NCBI GenBank assembly: GCA_940337035.1
Contig: OW679202.1
Span: 18,575,200-18,639,199 of the forward strand
Reading direction: 5' to 3'
DNA length: 64,000 bases
Source of the DNA: Agriotes lineatus
Lineage: Eukaryota > Arthropoda > Insecta > Coleoptera > Elateridae
A program made the translations under genes and the position numbers. This document shows, one piece after another, positions 9,222-21,881 of the stretch; position 1 is the first letter of the stretch, and each line of letters starts with the position of its first letter. Under the pieces are notes generated by a model. That model ran no database searches. It was not told where the DNA came from and saw only the letters and a list, made by a program, of their open reading frames with translations.

Positions 9222-12200
9222 ATGGTAATAAACAACGCAATGAATAAGGATATGTCAGAAAATGTGGAATTAGCGATAAGCATAGTAACCAAGAAACAAA
9301 AAGAGGCTTGCAGGAAGACAACATTATATAAAGCAAACATCTATAAAATTGGCCAGTGGAATGTAAGAACACTCTACCAAGAAGGGAAACTAAAACAGCT
9401 GTGTAGAGAAATGAAGCGTTATAAAATTGATTTAATGGGAGTTAGCGAAGTGAGATGGACAGGATGTGGAGATATTAGTACAGCAGAAGGATATCATTTT
9501 TTGTACTCAGGATTGGAGATTGGTGATACACACCAGTATGGTGTGGGAATTTTATTGAGCACGGAATTACGAAACATGGTTATAGAATGGAACCCTATCA
9601 GTGAAAGAATAATTACTGCCAGACTTAATACGCATGGAAGCAAGGTAATGATAATACAATGCTATGCACCAACAAATGTATCAGAAGAAACAGAAAAAGA
9701 GAATTTTTATGATTTATTAAATAGGACTGTCAGCAAGATAGATAAAAAAGATGTACTCATATTAATTGGCGATCTAAATGCAAAGGTAGGAGAGCAGACC
9801 AGAGAATTTGACAGAATAATGGGGAAACATGGTCTTGGAACGCGGAATGAAAATGGGGAACTTTTACTTGAGTTCTGTGGAAACCATGAAATGGTGATTG
9901 GCGGTACAATTTTTGATCACAAGGACTGTCATAAAATAACATGGGTGTCGCCAGACAAAAAAACCGTTGATCAAAGAGATCACGTTTGTATAAGTAAAAA
10001 ATACCAGCATGCTTTACTAGATGTCCGCAACAGACGAGGAGCGGATATTGACTCCGATCATCACCTGTTGTTAGCGAAAGTTAGGTTCCACTTTGAGAGA
10101 TGTAAAAGCAAAAACACCTCCTTGAGACGAAGTAAACGTCTAGACATGAGAAAGATAAGTGACCCAGAAATCAAGGAAAAAGTTATTAATGCACTGCAAC
10201 AATCTGCGAAGAAAATCAACTACAGTGTACCAATTGAGGAGATATGGCAGAGCTGCAAAACGAATCTTTTAAGCAGCTGCAATGAAATATTTGTTAATAC
10301 AAAAAGAGGAACTTCTGAATGGATTAGCGAAGAATCTTGGAATAAAATAGAAGAAAGAAGAAAACTTAAGGAACATGGACTCAGAGCAAGATCCGAGGAA
10401 GAAAGAATAGGAACACAAAGAAATTATGTAAGGTGCAGTAAAGAAGTCAAGAAAAGCATAAAGAGAGACAAAGAAAGATATATAGAAAATACAGCAGAAC
10501 AAGCACAAATAGCTGCAGATAAGAAAGACAGTAAGGAGCTCTTCCAGAAAATACGACAGTTGGCAGGAGCGACAAGGAGAAAAGAGAATATGCCTGTAGA
10601 AGATAAATATGGAGTAAATCTGTGCACGGTTGAGCAACAATTGCAACGATGGAAAGAATATTTTGAAGAGACAGCGAATATTACAGGAGAAGACATTGAA
10701 ATACCACTCGAATCAGAAGGCCCTGAGTTGCAGATAGATACAGACTCCCCAACAAGAGCAGAACTAATGCGCGCGCTCCAGCAAATGAAGAATGGGAAAG
10801 CGGCTGGTAATGATATGATAACTGCAGACATGTTAAAGATCGATACCGAAACCACAACAGACATATTGCACCCCTTGGTTGTAAGAATTTGGCTAGAAGA
10901 AACCTTCCCGGCCGACTGGAAAGAAGGCATCATTGTAAAGATACCAAAGAAGGGCAACCTGCGCAGATGTGAAAACTGGCGAGGGATCAACCTTTTAAAC
11001 GTAACTAGCAAAGTCTTCTACCGTATTATATTAAATAGAATTGGGGAAGCCCTTGAGAGTCTTATTCGTAAAGAACAGAGCGGATTTAGGCGTGGGTACT
11101 CATGCGTAGATAATATAAATGTTGTGCGTATTATTATAGAACAATCTCTTGAGCACCAATCGCCACTACAGCTTTTGTTTATTGACTATAAGCGAGCTTT
11201 TGATTCCGTTAATAGAGAGTGTATTTGGGTCGCACTTAGAAATATGGGACTTCCCAAAAAAATAATACGACTGATTAAGGAAGGATATGATAATTTCCAG
11301 TGTAGAGTGTTACATAAAGGGCTGCTGTCTAAACCATTCAAATCCGAGACTGGAGTGAGACAAGGCTGTGTATTGTCGCCACTTTTGTAATAATGGATAT
11401 GATTTTACTAAAAACTATTGAAGGCAGAACAAGAGGTATCAGGTGGGGTTTGATGGGTGTTCTGGAAGACATAGATTATGCTGATGATGTGTGCCTCATG
11501 TCTACTCAAGTGAGAAACATGCAGTTAAAGCTGAACAACTTAGTATCAGAATCACGCAAGGTGGGACTGGAAATCAACAAGCATAAGACGAAGCTGCTAA
11601 TGATAAATACCGAAGGAGCAAATAACGTAATACTAGATAGTAACCCCTTAGAAACAGTAGAAGAATTTACCTATCTGGGAAGCATTGTATCGTGTAATGG
11701 AGGCACTTTGAGAGACATAGAGCTCAGAATAAATAAAGCAAGAGCAACATTTGCTAGCATGAATAAAATTTGGCGGGCTAATAAAATTCGAACTTCGGCT
11801 AAGATTAAGGTTTTTAATGCTACAGTTAAAGCAGTCCTTCTCTACGGCTCGGAAACCTGGTACGTGACGGCCCAAATAAAAAGGAAGCTACAAGCATTTG
11901 TCAACAGATGTTTGAGATATGTATTAAGAATATGGTGGCCAAAACGTATATCAAATCTGGAATTATGGAGGAAAACCGGACAGGAGGATATAAACACCGA
12001 AATAAGACAAAGAAAGTACAGATGGCTGGGTCATACTTTAAGAAAACCTAGAGATACAATCAGTCATGCTGCCCTGGAATGGCAGGCACAGGGGAGAAGA
12101 ACTAGAGGGAGACCCCGCACATCATGGCAGAGAACAATAGAAGAGGAAACCGGAAGAACTATGGCACAGCTACGATTAATGGCTCAAGATAAAGAGAGGT

Positions 12201-12226
12201 GGAAACAGTTTGTGCAGAACTTATAA
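9222..12226 (+). pseudogene. LINE-B ORF2: endonuclease and reverse transcriptase, one frameshift
   Basis: ORF2 nicks target DNA and copies the RNA in place. The first 722 codons (9222-11390) contain an APE-type endonuclease: GQWNVRTLYQEGKL, GVSEVRWTG, LIGDLNAKVG and DSDHHLLLAKV. The reverse transcriptase follows, with NGKAAGNDMI, NWRGINLLNVTSKVF, DYKRAFDSVN and GVRQGCVLSPLL. A frameshift and stop at about 11385-11393 break the polymerase. The second part (11393-12226) continues with DIDYADDVCLMS, containing the YADD catalytic motif, then EFTYLGSIV, RWLGHTLRKP and RTRGRPRTSW. Apart from this one lesion the reading frame is complete. The clade was not assigned; it resembles proteins often annotated as craniofacial development protein 2-like. 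Confidence 0.9.
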
Positions 12227-12425
12227 CCCTAACTAATGTGTAATGTGTATATATGTATAGATGTATATAGGTATGTGCATACGTATGTGTGCAACTTGAT
12301 AAGAATTTTTAAGTATTACTTGTTAATTATTAGTTAATAATTAGAGTGTAATAGTTTGTTTTTTTATAACCCTATGTCCCGTCAGGGAATAATGGGTACA
12401 ATAATAATAATAATTCTATTTTATT

Positions 12426-13640
12426 TAGTATTCCTGGTTTCTTTTACAGTTCTGCTCCTTCCTTTATTAACTTTTTCGTTGCGTCTGAGATTTTTGTTCT
12501 TTTTTAACGCCTTGCTGATCTTGTATATTTTATTGGTCTTTTCTAATATAAGTTCTATGTCGTAAATTTCTTCTACTCCTTTTTCTTGTATTATTTATAC
12601 ATCTTCAGTCTTGAGATTGTTTTTGAGATTTTCTTTATACTTAGCCGGATCCATTTCTTTGCTATTTTGAACGTTTGTAATTTTTTGTCCATATTTTTGT
12701 TTTCTGTATTTAACCATTTTTATAGTTATCAGAGAGCGTACCATTCTGTGGTCTGTTTCAAATTCTAGTTAGTTTATAACTTCTGTATTTTATATTATTT
12801 CTTTGATGTTACTAAGTAAGTAGTCAATTTCGTTTTTATGCATCCCGTTTGGAGATTTCCATGTCCATCTCCTTCCGCTGTGTCTTTTGAGAAACGTATT
12901 TGTTATAAACAGTTTGTGTTTAATGGCAAAATCAATTAGGGCGCTTCCTTGTTCTTTTCTAGACCCATATCCATAAGGACCTGTTGCGGCTCCATCTTCT
13001 CTTTTTTCTGTCCTATTTTGCTGTTGTAATGTACCATTACTAGAATATATTTCGACTAGGTACCTTTGTTCTCTCTCTATAGCCTTCTCTACATCCTCAT
13101 AGAACTTTTCCGCCTCTTCCACCGTAGCCAAGGATGATGGTGCATAAACTTGGATTATGGAAAGTCCTGTTTTGGGTAACTTTAATCTTACTATTGCTAC
13201 TCTGTCTGACTGATCATAAAACTCTTCGATCATCTCTTTTCTTTCCTTATTTATCCAGAGTCCGACTCCTCCTTTACCTTCTTTTTCTCCTTTAAAGTAT
13301 AGTATGTGTCCTGCTTTACTTTGTATTATTATGTCGCCTTATCTACGCCATTCCTATCATTTCCCATGCGATTTTTTCCATGGCGTTTTCCAGTTTTATC
13401 ATTCTTTCCCCTGATTTTAGGGTTCTCACATGTGCCTATTTTCAAGTTAAGTGTGTTGCTTGTTTTCTTCCGGAGTACACTTTTGTGTTTTTGTATTTGG
13501 GGGGGTTAGGTCTCTTGGGGAGTTTTATTACTTCCTTTGTTGTTTCTGCGCTTTTTTCCGTGGCCATCGCTTGTGTCGTTTTCTTTTGGGTAACTTCTAT
13601 TGGCTTTGGTTGCTATACAATTGGTCTTTTATCTCGAGAC
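12426..13640 (-). pseudogene. LINE-A ORF2, endonuclease part
   Basis: Read downward, this begins near 13435 with HVRTLKSGERMIKLENAMEKI, the usual start of an APE-type endonuclease. It continues through GHILYFKGEKEG and SDRVAIVRLKLPKTGLSIIQ and VYAPSSLATVEEAEKFY, and ends with RRWTWKSPNG and NEIDYLLSNIKEII. The conserved GDFN block is replaced by unrelated text, so the catalytic site is damaged. Below 12790 a lysine-rich linker with many stops leads to GILNKIE at the LINE-B insertion point. Confidence 0.82.
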
Positions 13641-13659
13641 TGAAAAGAACCTACGCTAC

Positions 13660-13950
13660 TAAACTTGAGCCACGTTACGAAGGCGAGCAATGTAAACAAA
13701 GATTCTGAAAATTCTCAGTACGGCTTAGACCAGTTTCGCACAGTGCGCATTTTACGTAAACCTCCCTTGTATGTTGCTGTAAAAGAAATTACCGCACAAC
13801 AAACCGAAGCTCATTCCTCCTCTAGTGTAAAGACGTGCATAAGCGAGGTTCGACTTTCTCTTCGAAACGGCCAACCACAGAACGCCTTCCTATCACGTGA
13901 TTTTCAGTGTTTGTTTACTTGGCTCACCTTCCTAACTTGGCTCAAGTTTA
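13660..13950. mobile_element. TA-flanked MITE within LINE-A
   Basis: Inverted termini of about 33 bp (starting TAAACTTGAGCCA; arms at 13660-13692 and 13918-13950) enclose about 290 bp without coding capacity. TA at each end suggests a Tc1/mariner-type target. It splits LINE-A near the ORF1-ORF2 junction. Confidence 0.7.
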
Positions 13951-14680
13951 GCTCTACTCCTGAAACTAGTTTCTTTTTCTTTTCTTTCTTGTTGCGATGT
14001 TAGTTTTGTTGAACGAGGAGCCAAAATTGATTGTATCATTCCTGGTCTATTTTTCTTATTTTGGCTCTTGTTTGTCTCTTCTGCATTTGGTTTGTCTTCT
14101 TCCTTGAAATGGTTCTTCTTTTTTGTTATCTCTTGCTCTTCCTTCATTTTTTGTAAGTCTTTTTGTTCTATTTTCTTGCCTTCTACAATCAGTGACTGTA
14201 GTTAATTATTGAGTGTTTTCCTTGTTCTCTAAGGTAGTTAATTACTGGAAGTAGGTATGTCTTTTCTCTCCTGTAGGATGTTCCCATCTATTATTATCTT
14301 TGATCCTTTAAGTAGCTTATATTTACCATGCTTACTATTATTGGGCTTTTTGTCTGTCTGGGTATTATTTTTCTGATTGATTGTAGATCTCTTTCTTTGC
14401 ATTTTATTTTTAGTGTATTATTTAGTAGCTTTATGACCAGTTTTTTCAGTTCGAAGTTGTTTGCCATGTCCATTATAAACTGCTCGGCTAATTTTCCATT
14501 TATCACTGTTTGTTTTTTTTTGGTATCTTTTATTAGTTTTACTATATTACTGTTGTTTGTATTTATTTATCCTTGCAATTCTGATTTTAGTTTACTCATG
14601 TCTACTCTTAGTTGGTCGTTTTGATTCTTAATGTCCGTTTTTAAATTGGTCATGAGGTTTATTAGTTCTTGGTAGAACAT
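13951..14680 (-). pseudogene. LINE-A ORF1 remnant
   Basis: A likely start lies at 14680 (MFYQELINLMTNLKTDIKN). The frame shows NDQLRVDMSKLKSEL, a coiled-coil-like stretch, then a stop and pieces FELKKLVIKLLNN and KKKNHFKEEDKPNAEETN. Position and composition identify it as ORF1 of LINE-A; it is broken in several places. Confidence 0.65.
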
Positions 14681-15002
14681 GAGTGTTTGCTTTTGTTAGT
14701 GCAGCTATGCTTACTTGGCGGCCTATCCACTGAATGTGAATGCAGTTTATTTTATTTACCTCAAGGTTTATTTCTTATCAGACCTTATCTTCCTGTTGCT
14801 TAAATTGATTTTTCCTTGATTTTCCTTGCTGACTTTCTGAAATCCGTTATATGCTTCACGTGCACTACTTTTTGAGCTTCCTTTTTATGTAAATTTCCTG
14901 TTTTAAACTTAATTTATACTTTAGTTTTTGAATAATGTTTAGGATAACTTCTTCCACAACACTATCACGTACTATGGCCACCCTTTTTCTCTGTGACACT
15001 AA

Positions 15003-17532
15003 ACAATTTTAAAAATCAAAGAAAAATAGGGGTAAGGATATCTTCACGTTCGTAATAATGCTGAAACAATAAAAGAAAACACTTGGTAATGCAAATTATA
15101 TAAATTTTCAAATAAAAAAAACCATACCGGCAATGTATATATTTGTCCAAAATTTTCTCAGTTTCATGTCAGGTAGATAGATATATAATCTGCATACAAA
15201 ATATTGTCCTCCTTCAACAAATAGTTTTTGAGTTAATTATACAGACAGACGCAATTGAGATAACCTGTTTTTCGTCATCTAAGGACCCTGAAACGTGAAA
15301 ATCTGAAGAAATCTCGGAAGGTGATTTTTTCGTGAGTACAATATTTCATCTTTAAGACGAGGAAAGTAAAAAAGAAATGCTTTCTGTTAAAAAATTACAT
15401 AGATGTATGCTTTAGGTTTATATTATCAATTACAAAAACACAGTACATGACATGCTATAGTACGAATAGGTTAAACATAACATAACTACATATTGTTTTA
15501 ATTTAGAAGATGAAACTATAACTTTCACATAAAATTACATAAGCTGTAAAAATCTGTATAAAAATTAACGAGGAATAACTAATTAACTAACTCATATTGC
15601 ACAAATATAAAACAGTAAAGCACAAACAGTTTCGTATAAGATTGACTGTTATATTCAATAAAAGCAAATTAATTTACTTTATAACAAAACTGTATCAACA
15701 ATATCTAAAAATTTGGTTCATTAATCAATCAAGTTGGCAAAGTTTAAATTAAATTATGGAAGTAATGTAACACTAGAGCTGTGTGAATGATTTGGAAAAA
15801 GGCTAAAATGTTTAAATATAAAGCTTACAACCAAATTTGATGCTCAGTAATTGTGCGTATGATTAACATTTCTATTATACTGTATACTTAACACTAAGAT
15901 TTAAATTTTGTCAATGCATATTTGGGCACTCTTATTAACAGCTGCATAATAAGGATTTCTTACTATAATCTATTTAGAAATACAAAAATTGTGTAAAATT
16001 ACATTTTTTTGTACAAATATGATTATTATCCTTCTACTGCAGAAGAGTATGATTCGCACAGCTCTATTTAACATGTGACAATTTTGAATCGAAATATATA
16101 GAACACTAGCTTGAGTAAGGTAAAATGTATAAAAAATATGAATTAGTTATACACGCAACACAAAATGCATTAATTGTATATCAGATTTGTGGAGATTCAC
16201 ATACACTTACTAAAGAAAACTATTCTTTGTTTGAAGGTCACTTTGTTTCGAAACTAGATTTATTGAAACAAGTAAGAGTTGTCTGCCAATATACTTACTA
16301 GAAAGGTTTGTTTCACTAGCAGTATACTTTCTGTGAAAATAGCAATTCCATTTTTCAGAAATTTAAGTTCGAATTATATAGAAGATAAAATGGCACAATA
16401 TACAATCTTTACGATTTGTGATTATTAAAACCTTTATAATAAGTTCTATAGGCTAGTTAATTTAAAAATATAAGAGTATACTAATAATTTTTATAGCAAT
16501 TTTGCATTGAATATGTTAGAGTGAAAACACTCTAAAGTATTAACTGTATACTTCGTGACTTTCTTTTAACTTGTCAGTCACTTCACCAGAATAAGCGTCT
16601 TATATTGTAGTTATGTATATACAGTAATAATTTTTTATCGAGGTGTAATTTGTAGTACAAATGACTTAATAGTGATTTAGTACCTATGTAACAAAATGGT
16701 AATGAAATGGTTTTATAGTTAACACTGGGAAATATACTTTCATGGAATGCTGTTAGGCACTGTATGTATGCATATTATATAAATAGTATTTAAAGTATTT
16801 GAAACTCGAAATTCAAAGCTGATAAAGTTGAACAATTACTTTGATATCAAATATAGATAAATTGATCTCTTTATGAGCATATACTGAATGCTATTTTTAC
16901 TGAATTGGTAAGGGTTTTTTTCCATAAAGAAGTGTAAGAAAAATGTATATCATTTTGTAAATTGTATTTGGCTTCCATATTTATACTTAAATGAAATGTA
17001 TCCTAATATGAGCAGCTACAGTTTTATGTTAAAGGTACGTCATTTTATATAGTTTCTACTACATACAGAATAAGTATTCCATATGATAATTTTAATGATA
17101 AGGAATAATTCAAAATTTTCAATTCAAATAATTTAAATAGCATTCACAATAGTATCACTAGTTATTTTTCTTTGGAAAGATTCAAACTGAATTAATATTA
17201 CATAACGAGCTTTTGAAACATTTGTTATAGGGAAAAATGTTAAAAGAATATACATGTCTCAGCACAGAGCATGGGAAACAACTCTCTAAAAAAATTGCAC
17301 AATAGTAGGACCTAATACTTATATAGGTATGAGATGACCTAAAATTAGGAGAATAATTATTGAAAAAAAATGTATATGTAAATGTAATTGTACAAGTTCG
17401 TTTAGGACGTTTTAAAAAACTTATATTAAGAGCAATGCAGCTTTAGGAAGTAATTTGCTTTATTTATAACTTTTTTCATAATTTCTATAAATCAATTATT
17501 TTTAAAAAGGACATATAAGGAGTACCATTTAA
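15003..17532. other. Unassigned AT-rich DNA
   Basis: No gene is supported; frames are short. Positions about 15170-15375 faintly resemble the 650-bp MITE family found at 19105 and 21906 (shared words such as GACCCTGAAACGTGAA). The remainder shows no recognisable repeat. Confidence 0.5.
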
Positions 17533-17589
17533 TACAGTAATACCCCGATTCACGTTACCTCAACTTATATCGTCTTTATATTTTACTAA

Positions 17590-17804
17590 TGAGGCAGAAA
17601 GAGCAATCTGGGATGCTGAGAAGGATGAATGATTTGTAGTTAGCAATGGCTTGTTCAACTGTCATTGGCATAGCATAGAAACTGGGCAAGCAGCAAGTGT
17701 TGATAAAGAAGCTACTCTTTCTTTACTTGAAGAACTGCGGAAGATGATAGAGGATTTACAGTATTGCTTCAAACCTAACCTTTCAATTTCATGCTGCTTG
17801 ATGT
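17590..17804 (+). pseudogene. Tigger transposase fragment
   Basis: A short frame reads GLFNCHWHSIETGQAAS, then DKEATLSLLEELRKMIED. This matches the segment of Tigger transposases just after the DNA-binding domain, where a GEAASAD-like block precedes the catalytic domain. It breaks off at the hAT insertion at 17805. No catalytic residues remain. Confidence 0.65.
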
Positions 17805-19981
17805 CAGAGCTGTGCGGTACTCAAGTACAAGTACTCAGTCACTAGAGTCTGAGTACTTTTCATGTACTCTGTACTCAATCAGTATTTGACACATTTCAGA
17901 TCATAAAAATATACTTATTTACATTTACATGTACTAGAGTACATATCTGTGTACTTGAATATATTTTCAAGTACTTGAACACATTTTCGGGTAATCAAGT
18001 ACATTGCACTCCACAATAAGTACATTTTTATGGGAGTTTAGATATATGGCCGACAGGTTTTCAACCACTAGCCGCAATAGAACAAAAACGATTACTTTCA
18101 TTTGCAATGCTGGTGAACACACCACGTCACTATGCCCTCTCAGATGACAATTTTGAAAAGCTGTTTAGAAACATTAAATAGCTGAGTTCTGATTTTTGGA
18201 TGCGTTTTAAGACTTTTACAAATTGAGGAGATGTTGCTCATGACACTATCTTGGAAAAATGGTGAGCAAAACCGGTTCTTCGGAAGTATCTATGTTTCCG
18301 TTAGCCATACGACCAAAATAATTACTAAAATTCTTAGTAACGACATCACTTCCAACTTTTGTTTGACACATTTTTCTCTAAGTTAAATAGGTTCTAAACT
18401 AGAGCAGCGTAAAGTGAAGCCATAAACAAATTTTTCATTGTTTTAAACGATTTTTTGACGAGTATTGATTGAAAATTATTTTTCATTATTACGAATTATT
18501 TTTCAGTCATTTCCACACAATCACATGATTTGGTGACTCTGGTTGTCATGACAGGCCGTATTTCTAACATCCGAATTCTTGCAAATCACAATACGCATGT
18601 GTAAGCTACACTGACATTCTTATCTATAGATGTGAGTGATTCTATTCCAACTAAGGCAAATGCCAGATGTTTAGTAATAGAACGAAGGGGATTTCTAAGA
18701 ATTCAGCTATTAGCAATGGGGCCCTACACGACTACTTGACTTCTCATATTTTGTGATAGTATGGAAACGATTGAAAAACAGTAATTAGTTATGAAAACAT
18801 AATTTTTAATCAATAATAATCAAAACATTGTATTGCGCCGCTCTAACTCAGAATACATTTTACTTAGAGAAAAATGTTTCAAAGAAGTTGTTCTAAATGA
18901 CGTCTTTTCTAAGAATTATTATAGGTATTGTGGTTGGTCGACTAATGCTAACGTAATTATTCCCAAAAAAGCAACTTTTCCAAGATGGCGTTGCGAGCAA
19001 CGATCCCTCCACCCCCCAAATTGGATATTTTCAATAAGGCACCGACTTTTACCACATCCAAAATTAAATCTCCAGGATTTAATGTTTCTAAAACAAGTTT
19101 GTTTACTTCCTTTTACGATAAAGAAAGTATTGGATTCACCCCAAAAATTTGAAATTGAGTTTGCAACAGATCTTCACATTTTAGAGTCTCCTAAATCCAA
19201 AAAACATGTTTTTGTTCATTGATCTGTCTGTCTGTGTGTGTCTGTGTCTGCGTGTCTGTTTGCGAACAGAATATCTCAAAAACAAAAAGAGGTATGGCGT
19301 TGAAACTTTATGTATAAGTTTTGTGTACTATCTAGATGCGACAGCAAGCTTATGAACAAAATCGCATAACCGGAAGTATGGTGTTTACTCTTGTGGTTTT
19401 TCGGTTTTTTTCGATTTTTTCAAAAACGGCTCTATTTTTTTCAAATTTTACGTTTTATTATATTTTTAATGTGTATTTATGTGAGATAGGTGATTTTCCA
19501 ATGAATACGTCTAAAATGGTTTTCTTTTGTTTTTTTTCCTATTTTTTTAATTAACTCCTATTTTAAATAGAACACCTGCTATATTATTACATTTTTGAAT
19601 TCAGCTTAGAATGTTAGAAAAAATTTGTCTCTTGAACTAACGCTCTATTTTGCACGGTTTCTGTAGAATTTGTAATTTTTGAAAATTTTTGACAAATATT
19701 TAAAAATTAAAAATCTATTTTTTGGCTAATTATAAAATCGCTGTAAAAGGAAGTTGTGTGCATGTATCACATCAGATTTTTGTCTTTAATGACTGGACTA
19801 ATAGGACTTTACCAAATTGTGTGTTTTATTTTTATCATTGTCCCTAGCTATTCTATTCTTCTGTACTTAGTACTCTGTACTTGTATAGGTATTCGAGTAA
19901 TTATCATTGTGTACTACATTCTATGTAAAGCATTTGTACTCGGTACTTGATTAGGTTTTGTGTGTATTCGGATCAGTTCTG
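17805..19981. mobile_element. hAT-like element nested in Tigger
   Basis: The ends are CAGAGCTG at the left and CAGTTCTG at the right. The flanks are CTTGATGT (17797-17804) and CTTTATGT (19982-19989), an 8-bp duplication with one mismatch. Both subterminal regions are dense in AGTACT/AAGTACTTG-type words (17815-18005 and 19860-19950), as is common for transposase-binding subterminal repeats. No hAT transposase was recognised, so it is probably non-autonomous. Confidence 0.7.
19105..19791 (+). repeat. 650-bp MITE family, copy 1
   Basis: Bounded by inverted ACTTCCTTTTAC and GTAAAAGGAAGT at 19105 and 19743, with shared sequence reaching about 19791. It carries a GTCTGT microsatellite at about 19220-19260. 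A second copy lies inverted at 21882-22554, inside LINE-C. Confidence 0.75.
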
Positions 19982-20139
19982 CTTTATGTATATTTTTGCA
20001 ATGAAAACATTTGCCAAGAATGAATTACCTAACTTTAGTACGAAATTCTATAATCTTTTCTATCTTGACTTAACGTCATTTTGACTTAAGTTCCCAACTG
20101 TCGAACCACATACAAAGTAACTTCGAGGTATTACTGTAT

Positions 20140-21059
20140 GTACATAGACCATTTTTGCTACAATATATGAATATCTACTGGTATTTAATCAAAAACTTGA
20201 AAATAAATTGTGTCCTAAATTTGCTTTCTGAAAAAATAAATTAAGTCTACAAAAATTATTTTTAGAGAATTTTTTCTTATTTTCATTCCAGTAACTTCAA
20301 CCATATTTGAAATTAATTATATCAGTAGAACGCTGAAGTAATTTTATACCACTTATAGTTGCAATCTCAACAAAAGAGGGCTTAGAACTATTGTCGTTAT
20401 TAGAAACGTATTACCAAACTTCAATTATTATACAGTACATATCGTTTATAATGATAGCCAAGGCACCGAAAAAATTCAGTTGCTACAGCCATAAATCGCT
20501 ATAAATAAAGAAAAACAATGTTTATTTATAAAAGTAAGTTTTTCTACATAATTTTTTGCTTCTCAAAAATTTACCTTGTATTTTTAGTACCAAATATGTG
20601 TAATGTACTTAAATAAAATTCTTTAGCTATAGAAACGTTTGACTTGACGGTAAATGCTTTTCACTTTGACATGTCAATCTTTTATGTGCTCACCATGCTT
20701 CTGTACAGTTTCTACAATATTAGATAATACCCCAAGAGCTTACTGGAATTTTCCACCACTTGTTATTATATATGATATATTTTACAAAATTTCAGTCTGG
20801 TTCTCGGTTGCTATATTAGTTCGGTTGTAATATCCAAGGTAATAAGTAATACATTTACAATTTATTTAATATGGACTCTGGCCGGACCTTAAATTTTCGT
20901 ATCTGTAATCGATGAATCACTCTATCCGATGCTGTTATAATCGATATCTACTGTATATTTAATCACTATAGAAAAATTTCATAAACAGCAATCTCTTTTG
21001 ATATTCAGCACGTTATATTTAAAATACATTTATAATTATCAAACAATTTGAAATCATCT

Positions 21060-21090
<31 letters not shown>

Positions 21091-21430
21091 CGTCAGACGG
21101 TTGTAAATTTTTGTAGAATGCCACGTAAACGCTGCAAAATAAAATTCAAACGGTGCACATTGGTTTAAGTGAGTTTAAAAAAGAAGGCAAGAAATTGCTT
21201 GGTAGCAAGAACCCTTTTGCAAGCGGTTATACAACTGGATATTGCTTGCTAAAAATTCAACAGCTGTGATGCGATAACCGACGAATTTTAGTGCAGTGAT
21301 AAGAAAAGTTGTATGAAACTTGTAAATAAATATGTGTTCATAGTTTGATATGAGGGTGTTTACATATTGTTTACATTTCATATAAGTTAAAATAAATAAA
21401 TAAAACCGCAGCGCCAATAAAAGTCGGGTC
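20140..21430. other. Unassigned AT-rich interval with TA microsatellite
   Basis: No gene is supported. A (TA)n run lies at about 21065-21090. The last ~300 bp before 21430 may be the 5' UTR of LINE-C, judged only by position. Confidence 0.45.
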
Positions 21431-21881
21431 TACAATGGATGATAAAAACAAGAGAAAAAGACAGTACGAGGATGACGAGAAAAAGAACAAGCATTTGGAA
21501 GAACTGAAAGGATGATAACATTGCCAGTCAAAGCACAAAAGGGTAACGATGAACTAATATTATAGAAAATTAGAAAAATGAGGCAAGAAATTAATGAGGG
21601 ATTTCAAGAGAATAAAAAGAAACTAGAACATCTAAAAAAGGAAATAAAAGGACTTAAAGAAAAAAAAAATATTGCAACAAGAAAAACAACAATTGACTGA
21701 AAGAATTGAAAAAATGGGAGAAATAATAAAAAAACAGGAACAGAGAAAGAGATAAAACAACATAGTAATAAAAGAATTGAAAACAAGCGGAAAAAGAGCA
21801 GAAGAGATTGAGCTTTTTTTGAAAAATGAATTAGATGAACGAGCAAAAATTATAAAAGCTTATAAGTTAATACTAAATAAA

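Larger units (their letters stand above)
8094..12412 (+). mobile_element. LINE-B: near-intact full-length non-LTR retrotransposon
   Basis: A 4.3-kb plus-strand LINE with 5' UTR (8094-8436), ORF1, ORF2, a 3' UTR and an (ATA)n-type tail preceded by a hairpin built on CCCTATGTCCC near 12370. It is flanked by the 13-bp duplication ATTCTATTTTATT at 8081-8093 and 12413-12425. ORF1 is open throughout and ORF2 has one visible frameshift. It is the youngest-looking element in this region and sits in LINE-A. Confidence 0.92.
3795..14991 (-). mobile_element. LINE-A: full-length non-LTR retrotransposon split by later insertions
   Basis: This minus-strand LINE is bounded by an 11-bp duplication TGTGACACTAA at 3784-3794 and 14992-15002. 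Its 3' end is a (TTA)n-type tail next to a small hairpin near 3800-3835. Removing the Ty3/Gypsy insertion (5349-8006) and LINE-B (8094-12425) leaves about 4.2 kb, close to full length. The order read from 14991 downward is 5' UTR, ORF1, endonuclease, reverse transcriptase and C-terminal region. All frames carry stops and shifts, so it is inactive. The C-terminal block with WAGHIGRL, RGRPTVRW and a final W-rich segment is typical of endonuclease-type LINEs; the clade is not resolved. Confidence 0.85.
17535..20136. mobile_element. Tigger/pogo-like DNA transposon remnant
   Basis: The termini are inverted CAGTAATACCYCGA sequences flanked by TA (17533-17534 and 20137-20138), the form typical of Tigger elements. 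Without the hAT insertion only about 420 bp remain, so it is an internally deleted copy. Confidence 0.78.

Noticed and set aside
21061..21092. (TA)n run as a promoter or origin signal
   Set aside because: Simple microsatellite; nothing else supports regulation.
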